DNA from: Virgibacillus necropolis
GTDB lineage: Bacteria > Bacillota > Bacilli > Bacillales > Amphibacillaceae
Assembly (NCBI RefSeq): GCF_002224365.1
Contig: NZ_CP022437.1
Coordinates: 3,224,001 to 3,288,000, forward strand
DNA: 64,000 nt
Direction of reading: 5' to 3'
Shown: one piece after another, positions 44,809-53,502 of the stretch
Layout: every line of letters starts with the position of its first letter
How positions within the stretch are numbered: position 1 is the stretch's first letter
The notes under the pieces: model-generated
Database searches by the model: none
The model's input: the letters and a program-made list of their open reading frames with translations, nothing else
What the model was told of the DNA's origin: nothing
Made by a program: the position numbers and the translations under genes

Positions 44809-46044
44809 TTAAGTTAAAGATAATGCCCGAAGAAAAAAGTCAGATTCTCCAAAGTTTCCACTCTTGAGTACTAGTCGAATACGGGTCTCCTGTATTGGAA
44901 TCATAATTGGAACTCCTGGGGCTATACTTTCTCCAATATGATAACCAGTAAATCCAAGTCTTTTTGTTACTGCACCGCTCGTTTCCCCCCCAGCAACGAT
45001 TATTCTATGATACCCGGCATTAACAGCACGTTCCGCTATATCTGCGGTCGCTTTTTCTAGCCTTTCAGCAACTTCTGCCTTTCCTTGTTCTTGAATTAGT
45101 TTAACATTTTCAGGTGTATCACTGCTATAAACCAGTACAGAAGTGTCTTTGTTTTTAGCGATCACATTCCAAATATTCTCCACAGATTCTTCCCCTGATA
45201 ATAGTTTCACTGGATCCATAAAATAACTTATACCGCCAGACTTTTCATATTCGGCAATCTGGTTTCTAGTTGCTTCACTGCAACTTCCTGATAAAACTAA
45301 CGCTGGTGATTTGGATTGTTCAAATGTATTAGTTTCTACATTCCTATTACCGACCTTGGCCAATGGCTCAGCTAAACCGCTGCCCCCTGTAATCAATTTC
45401 AAGTCCCCAAATAACTGTACCAGCTTTTCTGCGTCTTCTTCCTTCTCATAGTCAGGTACAAGGTAAAATCGGGAAGTATCTATTTTATTCATAAATTTTT
45501 CGATAAACTCTTCTGCTTCTAATTCTGGAAGAGAGGTAGGTATTTTTACACTAGGGAACTTGCTCTGTGCATTCATCAAACGAACTAAGTCATAATCCCA
45601 CATTGGTGTTAGTGGATGATCTTTCATGGGGCTTTTATGTAATGGAACCCCATGTACATATAAACAACCATCTTTAACCGTACGTCCATTAACCGGAAGT
45701 GCTGGACAAAGAATTGTATAAGGAACATTGATTTCTTCCATGACCGCATCACAAATTGGCCCGATATTACCTTCGGGTGTAGAATCAAACGTAGAACAAT
45801 ATTTTACATAATATTGTTGTGCGCCTTGCTCTTTTAACCAGTTAATTGCTACAAGGGAACTTTTGACCGCTTCTTTTGTATTTTGCGTACGAGTTTTTAA
45901 AGCAATAACACAGGCATCTGCATCTGGCATCACATCACCTTGTGGAACCCCATTATATAAAACGGTACGTAGTCCTCCTTTAACAAAAAAAGAGGCTATG
46001 TCACTGCCTCCAGTAAAATCATCTGCAATACAACCAAATCGCAC
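44809..46044 (-). CDS. otnK: Four-carbon acid sugar kinase, OtnK type (DUF1537)
   Basis: This 411-residue kinase has the N-terminal substrate domain opening RFGCIADDFTGGSDIASFF, with YYVKYCSTFDSTPEGNIGPICDAVME and CPALPVNGRTVKDGCLYVHGVPLHKSPM. The C-terminal nucleotide domain contains LVLSGSCSEATRNQIAEY and IIVAGGETSGAVTKRLG. DUF1537 kinases phosphorylate 3-oxo-tetronate or threonate. The GTG at 46044 is chosen because AGGAGGT lies seven bases ahead. Neighbours encode a dehydrogenase and a decarboxylase of the same pathway. Confidence 0.88.
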   Translation of the reverse strand: MRFGCIADDFTGGSDIASFFVKGGLRTVLYNGVPQGDVMPDADACVIALKTRTQNTKEAVKSSLVAINWLKEQGAQQYYVKYCSTFDSTPEGNIGPICDAVMEEINVPYTILCPALPVNGRTVKDGCLYVHGVPLHKSPMKDHPLTPMWDYDLVRLMNAQSKFPSVKIPTSLPELEAEEFIEKFMNKIDTSRFYLVPDYEKEEDAEKLVQLFGDLKLITGGSGLAEPLAKVGNRNVETNTFEQSKSPALVLSGSCSEATRNQIAEYEKSGGISYFMDPVKLLSGEESVENIWNVIAKNKDTSVLVYSSDTPENVKLIQEQGKAEVAERLEKATADIAERAVNAGYHRIIVAGGETSGAVTKRLGFTGYHIGESIAPGVPIMIPIQETRIRLVLKSGNFGESDFFLRALSLT

Positions 46045-46167
46045 TTTTTTAACCTCCTGCAAGAAATGAAAATAAACTATCATTATTTCTAAAGCCTTTG
46101 TTTAATAGCAGTTTACATGTTAAATGCTTTACATAAAAATCCTTAAACGATGATTCTGAAAAAATTG

Positions 46168-47073
46168 TTATTTAAAGCCTTCTTTACGGACCTTTACATC
46201 CAGCATATCTTCATAGAAGCGAATCATTGCATGTTTATAGAAATCACGCTGTCCGCCTCGTAATGCAAGTTGATAGGATTGCATTGTCCCATTCAACGTT
46301 GGTAGTGGAATCTCTTCTTTCACTAACACTTCATACATACTCTCCATATCTTTATATGCTCTCTCCAACGAAAATCCATGCTCAAAGTTTCCTTCCAATA
46401 CTTTAGGAACTAACGTTTTTGAAGCAAAACTGGAACCAGTTGCAGTCATTAATACGTCTCCAAGTTTTTCGGGATCCAAGCCAAGCTTAACACCAACAGG
46501 CATAAGTTCAGAAAAGCTTGCAACACAGATGTTCAGTGCACAGTTATTAATCATTTTCGTAAGCTGTCCAGCACCATTACCGCCCATGTAAAGAATCTGC
46601 GATCCCATTCTATCTAGCTTAGGCTTTACAGTATTAAATATTTTTTCTTTACCACCACACATGATACTAAGTGTTCCATCTAAACTCTTTTTTTCTTGAC
46701 CTGAAATCGGACAATCCAGAAAATCTATTCCTTTCGATTGACATTCGTCTGCAATTTCTGTGACCCCTATATAACTAATTGTGCTAAAGTCAACAATAAC
46801 TTGTCCTGATTTCAAATGTTTGAGAAGCCCGTTTTCTCCTAATACAACCTCTCTTACAATCTCCAAATTTGGTAGGCAAAGAAATATATAATCACTATCA
46901 GTTGTATCTTCAATGTTTGTAGTTGTGTTAAACCCCTTTTCTTTAAACTGGTTCAATGGTCCAGGGTGTGCATCACATGCAAGAAACTCGTACTCACCTT
47001 CTTGCTCACCTTTTGCAAGGTTTAATCCCATTCCCAATCCCATTACGCCTAAACCAATAAAACTTAATTTCAC
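46168..47073 (-). CDS. ltnD: Beta-hydroxyacid dehydrogenase, LtnD-like (tetronate 2-dehydrogenase)
   Basis: This 301-residue NAD-binding protein has FIGLGVMGLGMGLNLAK at the N-terminus, FLDCPISGQEKKSLDGTLSIMCGG (substrate loop) and GNGAGQLTKMINNCALN with the catalytic lysine. SFASKTLVPKVLEGNFEHGFSLERAYKDM completes the family pattern. In acid-sugar loci this family oxidises L-threonate or D-erythronate to the 2-keto acid. GTG 47073 follows AAAGGAGGAG. It is upstream of otnK in the same operon. Confidence 0.85.
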   Translation of the reverse strand: MKLSFIGLGVMGLGMGLNLAKGEQEGEYEFLACDAHPGPLNQFKEKGFNTTTNIEDTTDSDYIFLCLPNLEIVREVVLGENGLLKHLKSGQVIVDFSTISYIGVTEIADECQSKGIDFLDCPISGQEKKSLDGTLSIMCGGKEKIFNTVKPKLDRMGSQILYMGGNGAGQLTKMINNCALNICVASFSELMPVGVKLGLDPEKLGDVLMTATGSSFASKTLVPKVLEGNFEHGFSLERAYKDMESMYEVLVKEEIPLPTLNGTMQSYQLALRGGQRDFYKHAMIRFYEDMLDVKVRKEGFK

Positions 47074-47158
47074 TATAAACTCCTCCTTTGATATTGCTGT
47101 GTAAAAATTTTAACAGAGATACTTTATAAAATTATTTACTCTATCTAATTCATGAATG

Positions 47159-47650
47159 TAGGATTTTAACTTCTTTACTTTTTTACTCTTGTATTATATT
47201 TAATACCATTTTAACCGCTTCGTTAGGGCTTGTTAATACCGAAAGACCTAATGATACTACTTCCTTCTCAGCGGATGATTGCGTAATTTGGGCAAGTATG
47301 ATTACATCGCAACCTTTTTTTCAATTTTTCAGCTGCAAGACGGTTCAGGCGATTATGTTCTGTTTCATTTTCAGCTTGTAATTCAGTCATTGCTTGTGTA
47401 TTGTAAGATTTTAACTTCTTTACTTTTTTGCTCTTGTATTATATTCAATACCGTTTTAACCGCTTCGTTCGGGCTTGTTAATACCGGAAGACCTAATGAT
47501 GCTACTTCCTTCTCAGCGGATGCTTGCGTAATTTGGGCAAGTATGATTACATCGCAACCTCTTTTTTTCAATTTTTCAGCTGCAAGACGGTTCAGACGAT
47601 TATGTTCTGTTTCATTTCCAGCTTTTAATTCAGTCATTGCCTGTGTATCG
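47159..47650. repeat. 245-bp partial tandem duplication of the racemase-like gene 3' end
   Basis: The block beginning TTTTAACTTCTTTACTTTTTT occurs at 47164 and again at 47409, a 245-bp offset. The copies remain similar for about 240 bp with point differences and a small indel in a T/C run. The left copy lies outside the intact gene and is a non-functional 3' remnant. Confidence 0.9.
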
Positions 47651-48081
47651 ACTTGTGTATCAATCTCTATTTTTTTACCTAATTCTTTTGCAAGTTTTTC
47701 GAGTTGATTTTTCGTTGCTGGCGCTGTTGGTGCATTCGTGGCAACGATACCTATTTTGTAATAGTTTTTAATGGCTTTTTCTAACATAGGGTAGTCAACT
47801 GCTAAAATTGGTACTTTTACAAATGGCTTTATAGACTCTACAATAGGTGTCAGCACAGTACATGCAACGATAATCACATTTACCCCTGATTCTTGCGCTG
47901 TATTAGTAATATTGAAAAAATCTCGATGTGTTTTATCATCGATACCACTAATTTGATTTGCATAATACTGAATATTTTCATCAACAAAATTTAGAACAGT
48001 TACGTCTGGTGCTAACTTTTTGAATACTGCGTTTAAAGGTGGTACAGCGTTACAGGTCGCATGAATAATACCAATTTTCAT
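47383..48081 (-). CDS. Asp/Glu/hydantoin racemase-family protein in the tetronate operon
   Basis: This 232-residue protein has the two cysteines expected for the cofactor-independent racemase fold (VIIVACTVLTPIVESI and KKRGCDVIILAQITQAS). Other features are KIGIIHATCNAVPPL and KVPILAVDYPMLEKAIKNYYKIGIVATNAPTAP. The ATG at 48081 has GAGGAG upstream. The usual pathway uses the isomerase OtnI between LtnD and OtnK; none is seen, so this protein may supply an isomerase or racemase step. It is the first gene of the operon. Confidence 0.75.
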   Translation of the reverse strand: MKIGIIHATCNAVPPLNAVFKKLAPDVTVLNFVDENIQYYANQISGIDDKTHRDFFNITNTAQESGVNVIIVACTVLTPIVESIKPFVKVPILAVDYPMLEKAIKNYYKIGIVATNAPTAPATKNQLEKLAKELGKKIEIDTQVDTQAMTELKAGNETEHNRLNRLAAEKLKKRGCDVIILAQITQASAEKEVASLGLPVLTSPNEAVKTVLNIIQEQKSKEVKILQYTSND

Positions 48082-48135
48082 ATCTATTCTCCTCATATCT
48101 TTAAGTAGTAAGCTAGTTTCATAAAGTCTACCTAA

Positions 48136-48318
48136 TTAATCTGTACAGCCAGCCTTATCCATAAATTCTGCCTTCCATCTGGTGATGAGCTGAGGAATGA
48201 CCCCATATTCTGAGAGCCTCTCTTCAAAAGAGGTTCTTCCCTGAGCACTTATAAAACTGCATTGTATTTTTCTTCTGGACTGTAGGTTTCCTTTTTTTAC
48301 TCGTAGAAATTTGTCCAA
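48136..48318 (-). pseudogene. IS3-family orfA remnant
   Basis: The fragment QCSFISAQGRTSFEERLSEYGVIPQLITRWKAEFMDKAG resembles the middle of an IS3-type OrfA (the EYGV-P-QI-WK-EF motif is typical), but only about 60 codons remain, without flanking coding or RBS. CTGGGGACAGTTTACTTGG beside it (about 48323-48341) may be an old IS end. Confidence 0.55.
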
Positions 48319-48500
48319 TACCCTGGGGACAGTTTACTTGGCGTTTATGTTACAACACCGATAATAGTTGTTACTTTCGAAAACTTTAATATTATCTAAT
48401 ATCTTTACTTTGTTCTCGTGCATTCATAAGTACACATAATTCATCACCCAAGATTTCAATAATTATTATGGAGGAAACCGTCTTGGCGTCCTGCATTCCA

Positions 48501-49358
48501 TCAAATGTTAGCGCCATCCCTTATTAGAGTATTTCCAGATTGGTCCTCTGTAACTTGATTTTTTTTCAAGACATCAATCATTTGATCAATATCTAATATT
48601 CTGTCTTTGAAATTTAGTTTATTACTTAATCTACTGATATGGGGCTGTTTTAGCATCGCTTCTTTTAAAATGTCTAAATCCCAAAATACTTCTTGCTTAT
48701 TACTATCCGAGATTACTCTCTTATTTGCCATCACTATGACACGTTCAAAATTCTGAACGACAAACTCCATATCATGTGTTATTGTAATAATGGTTTTCCC
48801 TTCTCGAACTAATGAATCCATTATGAAACCCAACTTTTTAATTGCTATAGAATCTTGACCAGCTGTTGGCTCATCTAAGATAATAGTCTCTGTACCCATT
48901 GCAATCACCGAGGCAATTGTGACAAATTTTTTCAGGGAATAAGGCAAATGATACGGATGTATATCTAAAAAGGGCACAATTCCTGTCAATTCTGCGGCTT
49001 TCATTACATTTTCATCAATTTCCTTCTCCGAAAATCCAAGGTTTTTAGGACCAAAACTTATTTCGCTTTTTACATTATCATGAAAAATTTGATCATCAGG
49101 ATTTTGAAATACATATCCTACCTTTCTAGATATCTGCGCTGTTGTATAATCTTTTGTATTTAATCCATCAATAATGACATCACCTTGTGTCGGCTTTAAT
49201 AATCCATTCATCATTTTCACCGTAGTTGTTTTACCGGCTCCATTTTGTCCAATTATGGCTACCAATTCACCTTTTTCAAAAGACATGCTGACATTTTCAA
49301 CAGCTGTAAAACCATTAGGATAACTATAAGTAACGTCATTTAAAGTTAAAAAACTCAT
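48501..49358 (-). CDS. ECF transporter ATPase subunit with degenerate signature motif
   Basis: This 285-residue ABC ATPase has Walker A IIGQNGAGKTT, the Q-loop VFQNPDDQIFHD typical of ECF ATPases and Walker B TIILDEPTAGQD. The expected signature LSxGQxxR is PYSLKKFVT here, so one composite ATP site of the heterodimer is probably impaired. The H-loop is TITHDMEF. It overlaps its partner gene by four bases. The ATPase pair powers uptake with EcfT and the S component at 51169. Confidence 0.88.
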   Translation of the reverse strand: MSFLTLNDVTYSYPNGFTAVENVSMSFEKGELVAIIGQNGAGKTTTVKMMNGLLKPTQGDVIIDGLNTKDYTTAQISRKVGYVFQNPDDQIFHDNVKSEISFGPKNLGFSEKEIDENVMKAAELTGIVPFLDIHPYHLPYSLKKFVTIASVIAMGTETIILDEPTAGQDSIAIKKLGFIMDSLVREGKTIITITHDMEFVVQNFERVIVMANKRVISDSNKQEVFWDLDILKEAMLKQPHISRLSNKLNFKDRILDIDQMIDVLKKNQVTEDQSGNTLIRDGANI

Positions 49359-50215
49359 TGTTTCACCCCTTGTAATATCAATTTTTTTATCGTTTCAATA
49401 GAGTCCTTTTCAGTAATTGGAATTCTATCCGTATTCATATTGTGTTTACGCATTTCTATGTTTAATTGTGTATACCGAGTTAACTCCATACCATATTGCT
49501 CTGTATTTTCGTCAGATAGCACCTCTTCCGTTCTTCCTTGTTTCATAATCTGCCCATCCTGAAGAACAATAACAAAGTCTGCATACTCAGCAATTAACTC
49601 CATTTTATGCTCTACTAAGATAATTGTTTTCCCCTTTTTCTTCATAATATCTATTGCTTTAAATATTTCCTCTGTACCCTGTGGGTCCAATTGTGATGTC
49701 GGTTCATCAATAACTAGAATATCTGGCTCCATAACCAAGATAGATGCTAGAGCTACTCTTTGTTTTTGTCCGCCTGAGAGTTCATTCGGATTTTTGTGTT
49801 GCATATACTCAATGCCAAACAACATAATTATGTCTTGAACTTTCTTTTTAATAATACTAACTTCAACACCTAAATTCTCAAGGCCAAAAGCAATCTCATT
49901 AAAAACAGTTTCTTTTACTCCACTTATTTGAGTAAAAGGATTTTGGAAGACAAAGCCGACCTTTTCCGCAAGTTCACTTGGATCCCAAGTACGAACATCT
50001 TTACCGTCTATCAACACTTCACCACTTAAATCTCCCTTATAAAAATGTGGAATAAATCCTCGAATTACGTTACAAAGTGTGGTCTTTCCCCCACCATTGA
50101 CACCAACTAAGGCATACAGCTTTCCGCTCTCAATATCAAGATTGATATGATGCAAAACCTCATCGCTACCAGTAGGGTATTGGTATGATAGATTTCTTAT
50201 CTTTATTCCACTCAT
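49355..50215 (-). CDS. ECF transporter ATPase subunit (canonical)
   Basis: This 286-residue ATPase has Walker A LVGVNGGGKTTLCNVI, Q-loop VFQNPFTQISG, an intact signature LSGGQKQRVALASIL and Walker B ILVIDEPTSQLD. The C-terminal extension after about residue 235 (ENTEQYGMELTRYTQLNIEMRK) is typical of EcfA proteins. It overlaps both neighbouring genes by four bases, giving tight coupling of the T, A and A' subunits. Confidence 0.92.
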   Translation of the reverse strand: MSGIKIRNLSYQYPTGSDEVLHHINLDIESGKLYALVGVNGGGKTTLCNVIRGFIPHFYKGDLSGEVLIDGKDVRTWDPSELAEKVGFVFQNPFTQISGVKETVFNEIAFGLENLGVEVSIIKKKVQDIIMLFGIEYMQHKNPNELSGGQKQRVALASILVMEPDILVIDEPTSQLDPQGTEEIFKAIDIMKKKGKTIILVEHKMELIAEYADFVIVLQDGQIMKQGRTEEVLSDENTEQYGMELTRYTQLNIEMRKHNMNTDRIPITEKDSIETIKKLILQGVKQ

Positions 50216-50961
50216 AAGGAAAACCTCCAGATTATGATAAAAACTAGTAAAATCAATAGTATAGTCCTAACTAATTTATCACCCTTAGTCTTTTCCAATT
50301 GTTGTAAATTTGTCTTTTTGGTCTGAGCAGTAAAAGCCCTTGACTCTAAAGTTATAGCTTTTTCCACTGTGCTTGAAAATGACGATAAAATCAAAGGAGT
50401 TAATGCGGGTATAAAGGCTTTCATTCGTACCCTAAGCTTACCTTCTGTTTCCACACCGCGAGATCTTTGGGCATCCATAATTCTTATCATATCCTGTCTC
50501 ATCTCCGGAATAATATTAAATGAAGAGACAAGCACAAAGGTTGCTTTTGGCGAAACTCCTAATATTTCTAAAGAACGAGCTAGATCATTTATTTTTGTAA
50601 TCTGGAAAAATAAAATTAGTGCTGATCCTATCGCCACAATTTTGGACGTTAATTGTAAACTGAAATCAATTCCTTCTTGTTTAATTGAGAATGTACCCCA
50701 TGACCATAATATTGTATCTCCCGGATAGAAGAATGATTGTAAAAGAAAAATCATTATAACTATTGGAAACAATCCCTTGAAAACAAAGTTTGCAAAAAAC
50801 TTTGCTTTACCAGCTAACATAGCAATGAATAAGCAAACCAAGAGGATCAAATATGAATATAAATATCCTGGTAAAAGAAACGGAATTATGCATACAAATA
50901 GTGTGCAAAAAAGTTTCGTAGTTGGATATAGATTTAGAATAAAGGATCTGAGTTTTTCCAT
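50212..50961 (-). CDS. ecfT: ECF transporter transmembrane subunit EcfT
   Basis: This 249-residue membrane protein has about five transmembrane segments and the coupling helices. Their Ala-Arg-Gly type motifs appear as MDAQRSRGVETEG and EKAITLESRAFTA, which engage the two ATPases. It lies between the S component and the ATPases in a single leftward transcript. The RBS is GGGAGGTAC before 50961. Confidence 0.9.
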   Translation of the reverse strand: MEKLRSFILNLYPTTKLFCTLFVCIIPFLLPGYLYSYLILLVCLFIAMLAGKAKFFANFVFKGLFPIVIMIFLLQSFFYPGDTILWSWGTFSIKQEGIDFSLQLTSKIVAIGSALILFFQITKINDLARSLEILGVSPKATFVLVSSFNIIPEMRQDMIRIMDAQRSRGVETEGKLRVRMKAFIPALTPLILSSFSSTVEKAITLESRAFTAQTKKTNLQQLEKTKGDKLVRTILLILLVFIIIWRFSL

Positions 50962-51168
50962 AGGTGTACCTCCCTTTTATTTTAAGGATCATATATTTAT
51001 TGGACTCAAGGGGGGGAATTGGATGACAATATCCTCAATCACTAATTGCTATAATATATGTGGATAAAACTCGCCCCCCGCACGGCTTGAATCCATACAT
51101 CAATTTTCCCTACTCCAATTTTTGAAATAGGCTTAATTTTTTAATCTATAATGCATTAATATATTCTT

Positions 51169-51795
51169 TCAACCTACCTTCTTGTTATTCTTGTTATTCT
51201 TGTTACTCTTGTTATTAATATATAAATATCCATAGTTTTGTTTAGAAAGGTATTGATCTGACATCTTTCGAACTACAAAGTAAGCAACAAATATGGAAAA
51301 TATTTTGTCAAAACTTTCGACGAATATTTTTTGAGTAAAGACGGCAGTCCATATTTCACGCCCCGAAGCTAAAAGAACGGCAGTGAAGGCATCTGATCCA
51401 GTTCCGGATGCTCCTCCAAATACCATAATAGTTATCGGCGTCGCAATTAGTATCGCAACAATAGCCACAATAAAACCGGTAACCGTAACCTTCCAAATTT
51501 TTGTTGTCATACCCTTCTTAGCTAGGAGACCTACTACAATCCCTGTAGCCATTGAAACCGGCAAAAACGCTAACTGGGCAGGGTCAAATACCCCGAAAAA
51601 CAGTTTTGATACCGCTCCTGTTGCCGCTCCAACCCATGGGCCAGCTAACATAGCGACAATCATCGTGCCTATTTGATTTAAGAAGATAGGTACCTTCAAC
51701 AAATGGACCAATTCTCCAGCAACCACATTTACTGCAACGCCAATGGGAATAAGCAAAATTGCCATAAGTGTAAAATCCTTTTTTATTCCTTTCAT
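51169..51795 (-). CDS. ECF transporter substrate-binding (S) component
   Basis: This 208-residue membrane protein has six hydrophobic segments and the S-component pattern GVAVNVVAGELVHLLKVPIFLNQIGTMIVAMLAGPWVGAATGAVSKLFFG. This resembles the CD3073-type S proteins of unresolved specificity. The C-terminus carries an Asn/Lys tail encoded by 9-bp repeats (51181-51216). Its start overlaps the amidohydrolase stop. Next to a nucleoside hydrolase and a deaminase, a nucleoside or base-like ligand is the best guess, from context only. Confidence 0.82.
   Translation of the reverse strand: MKGIKKDFTLMAILLIPIGVAVNVVAGELVHLLKVPIFLNQIGTMIVAMLAGPWVGAATGAVSKLFFGVFDPAQLAFLPVSMATGIVVGLLAKKGMTTKIWKVTVTGFIVAIVAILIATPITIMVFGGASGTGSDAFTAVLLASGREIWTAVFTQKIFVESFDKIFSIFVAYFVVRKMSDQYLSKQNYGYLYINNKSNKNNKNNKKVG
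51181..51216. repeat. 9-bp tandem repeat encoding an Asn-Asn-Lys tail
   Basis: Four consecutive CTTGTTATT-type units (the third is CTTGTTACT) lie at the 3' end of the S-component gene and encode NNK repeats. As nine is a multiple of three, slippage would lengthen or shorten the tail without breaking the frame. Confidence 0.85.
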
Positions 51796-53255
51796 ACATT
51801 TCCCTCCTCTAAATTATGATGGAATTTATAATACATTTTAGAAAAATGTGGTTCGCATTCCTCGGCCAACTGAAGGCTTGATTGACTTTTTTCAATAAGG
51901 GATTCATATTTATCTTTAACTGATTGTAAAATCGCCTTTTCATCAAATGATATTATTTTGCGATTCTTAAGAACCCATTCACCCCTAATCATTACTGATT
52001 CTATCGAAGTTCCGCTCTCATAATAAACAATCTGAGATATGATATCTGCATCTACAGCAAAGGTAGGTGATTTCCTGGTTAATAAAACTATATCCGCTTC
52101 ATAACCTTGTTTAATTTTCCCACGTTGCTTCTCTTCGCCTAGTAAATATGCGCCGCCAATTGTAGCCATTTTAAAAACATCTATAGGCTTCAGCCATTCT
52201 TTGAAATTGGATTGTTCGTGTCGACTATGCATAACTGCGAATCTCATTGCTTCAAACAGGTTATGAGTAATTCCGCAATTGGAGGAGTCCGTTCCCAAAG
52301 CCAAGTTAATCCCGGCTTGTAAATATGATGAAATATCTGCTCTCCCACTTCCGAGCATCATATTACTAACTGGATTATGAATAAGGGAAACACCATGCTT
52401 TGCTAAAATGTCCACCTCATCAACTTCAAGCCAGATAGAATGGGCCGCGGATAACTTTCTTGAAAGCAATTGCTGTTCCTGTAGTCTGCCTATTATTCCA
52501 CCAGGAAACTTAACATCCGCTATATCCTTTTGAATTCTCGTTTCCAAGAGATGTGTATGAATAAATGCCCCTTCTTGTTCACTCAAATGCTTGCATAATG
52601 CAAGCATTTCCTTCGAACATCGCTGTGGCGCATTTGGTCCCAATAAAATTTTAATTTTATTATTTTTTTGATGCCAATTGTTAAGAAGAGATTCATAAAG
52701 CGCTTTCATTTCATTGACTATAACTGGAGAAATATCATCAAGTTTTCTCTTTAAACTTATGGGTAATTCAACAGGGAGAAAATGATGATCTGGTATATCG
52801 TGCATCATTGGTGCAAATCCGACTCTAATAGATGAATCTTCATACGCTTTCAAAGCAGCTTCTGATCTTTTAACATGAGGAAAATGGTCAATACAACTGG
52901 TAACACCACTTTTAATCATCTCTATTACACCTAATAGCACTGCATTATATATATCATCATCATCAAGAGAATGTCCATATGCCGTTGTATACAGCGACCA
53001 TATTTCTAACGGTAAATGGCTGGTAGTCCCTTTTAACATATTTGAATAGGAATGATAATGGGCGTTTGTCATACCAGGAATTACTATCATTTCGGATCCA
53101 TCAATTGTTTCCTTGGCACGAATTGGTGGTTCACTCCCGGGGTAATGTGGGATAACTTCTTTTATGATTCCATTATCCACCAAAACACTGCCTTGAATAG
53201 TACCTACTTTATCATCCATCGTGATAATAGTCGCATTTTTAATTAGTATTGACAT
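51792..53255 (-). CDS. Amidohydrolase-family deaminase (guanine/SAH/8-oxoguanine deaminase-like)
   Basis: This 487-residue TIM-barrel amidohydrolase has H66-x-H68 in NAHYHSYSN and a histidine in IHTHLLET. LSAAHSIWL and the catalytic Asp in LALGTDSSNCG follow. The pattern fits the ATZ/TRZ-MtaD-SsnA group that deaminates purines or related heterocycles. ATG 53255 follows GGGGTGG; the longer frame upstream lacks an RBS. It overlaps the S-component gene by four bases, so uptake and deamination are co-expressed. The substrate is not fixed by sequence. Confidence 0.85.
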   Translation of the reverse strand: MSILIKNATIITMDDKVGTIQGSVLVDNGIIKEVIPHYPGSEPPIRAKETIDGSEMIVIPGMTNAHYHSYSNMLKGTTSHLPLEIWSLYTTAYGHSLDDDDIYNAVLLGVIEMIKSGVTSCIDHFPHVKRSEAALKAYEDSSIRVGFAPMMHDIPDHHFLPVELPISLKRKLDDISPVIVNEMKALYESLLNNWHQKNNKIKILLGPNAPQRCSKEMLALCKHLSEQEGAFIHTHLLETRIQKDIADVKFPGGIIGRLQEQQLLSRKLSAAHSIWLEVDEVDILAKHGVSLIHNPVSNMMLGSGRADISSYLQAGINLALGTDSSNCGITHNLFEAMRFAVMHSRHEQSNFKEWLKPIDVFKMATIGGAYLLGEEKQRGKIKQGYEADIVLLTRKSPTFAVDADIISQIVYYESGTSIESVMIRGEWVLKNRKIISFDEKAILQSVKDKYESLIEKSQSSLQLAEECEPHFSKMYYKFHHNLEEGNV

Positions 53256-53502
53256 AATGCCACCCCAATATCGATTAAGTATATTAATAGAAAAGAGACG
53301 ACTAAAAATACTGTTTTCCATTCTTTTCTTTAATTGATTCCGAATCGCCTGTATTTTATCATCCTGTTTAGTTCCACATGTTCCCAAATGGATAAGGTTT
53401 TCTGTTTAAATTTCACTAGGGGCATCTATCCCCTGTGGAACAAGATGAAAGATTCACGCTTTGAATACCGAAAGTCGCATTCTGGTTCTTTTTCTGGTGG
53501 AC

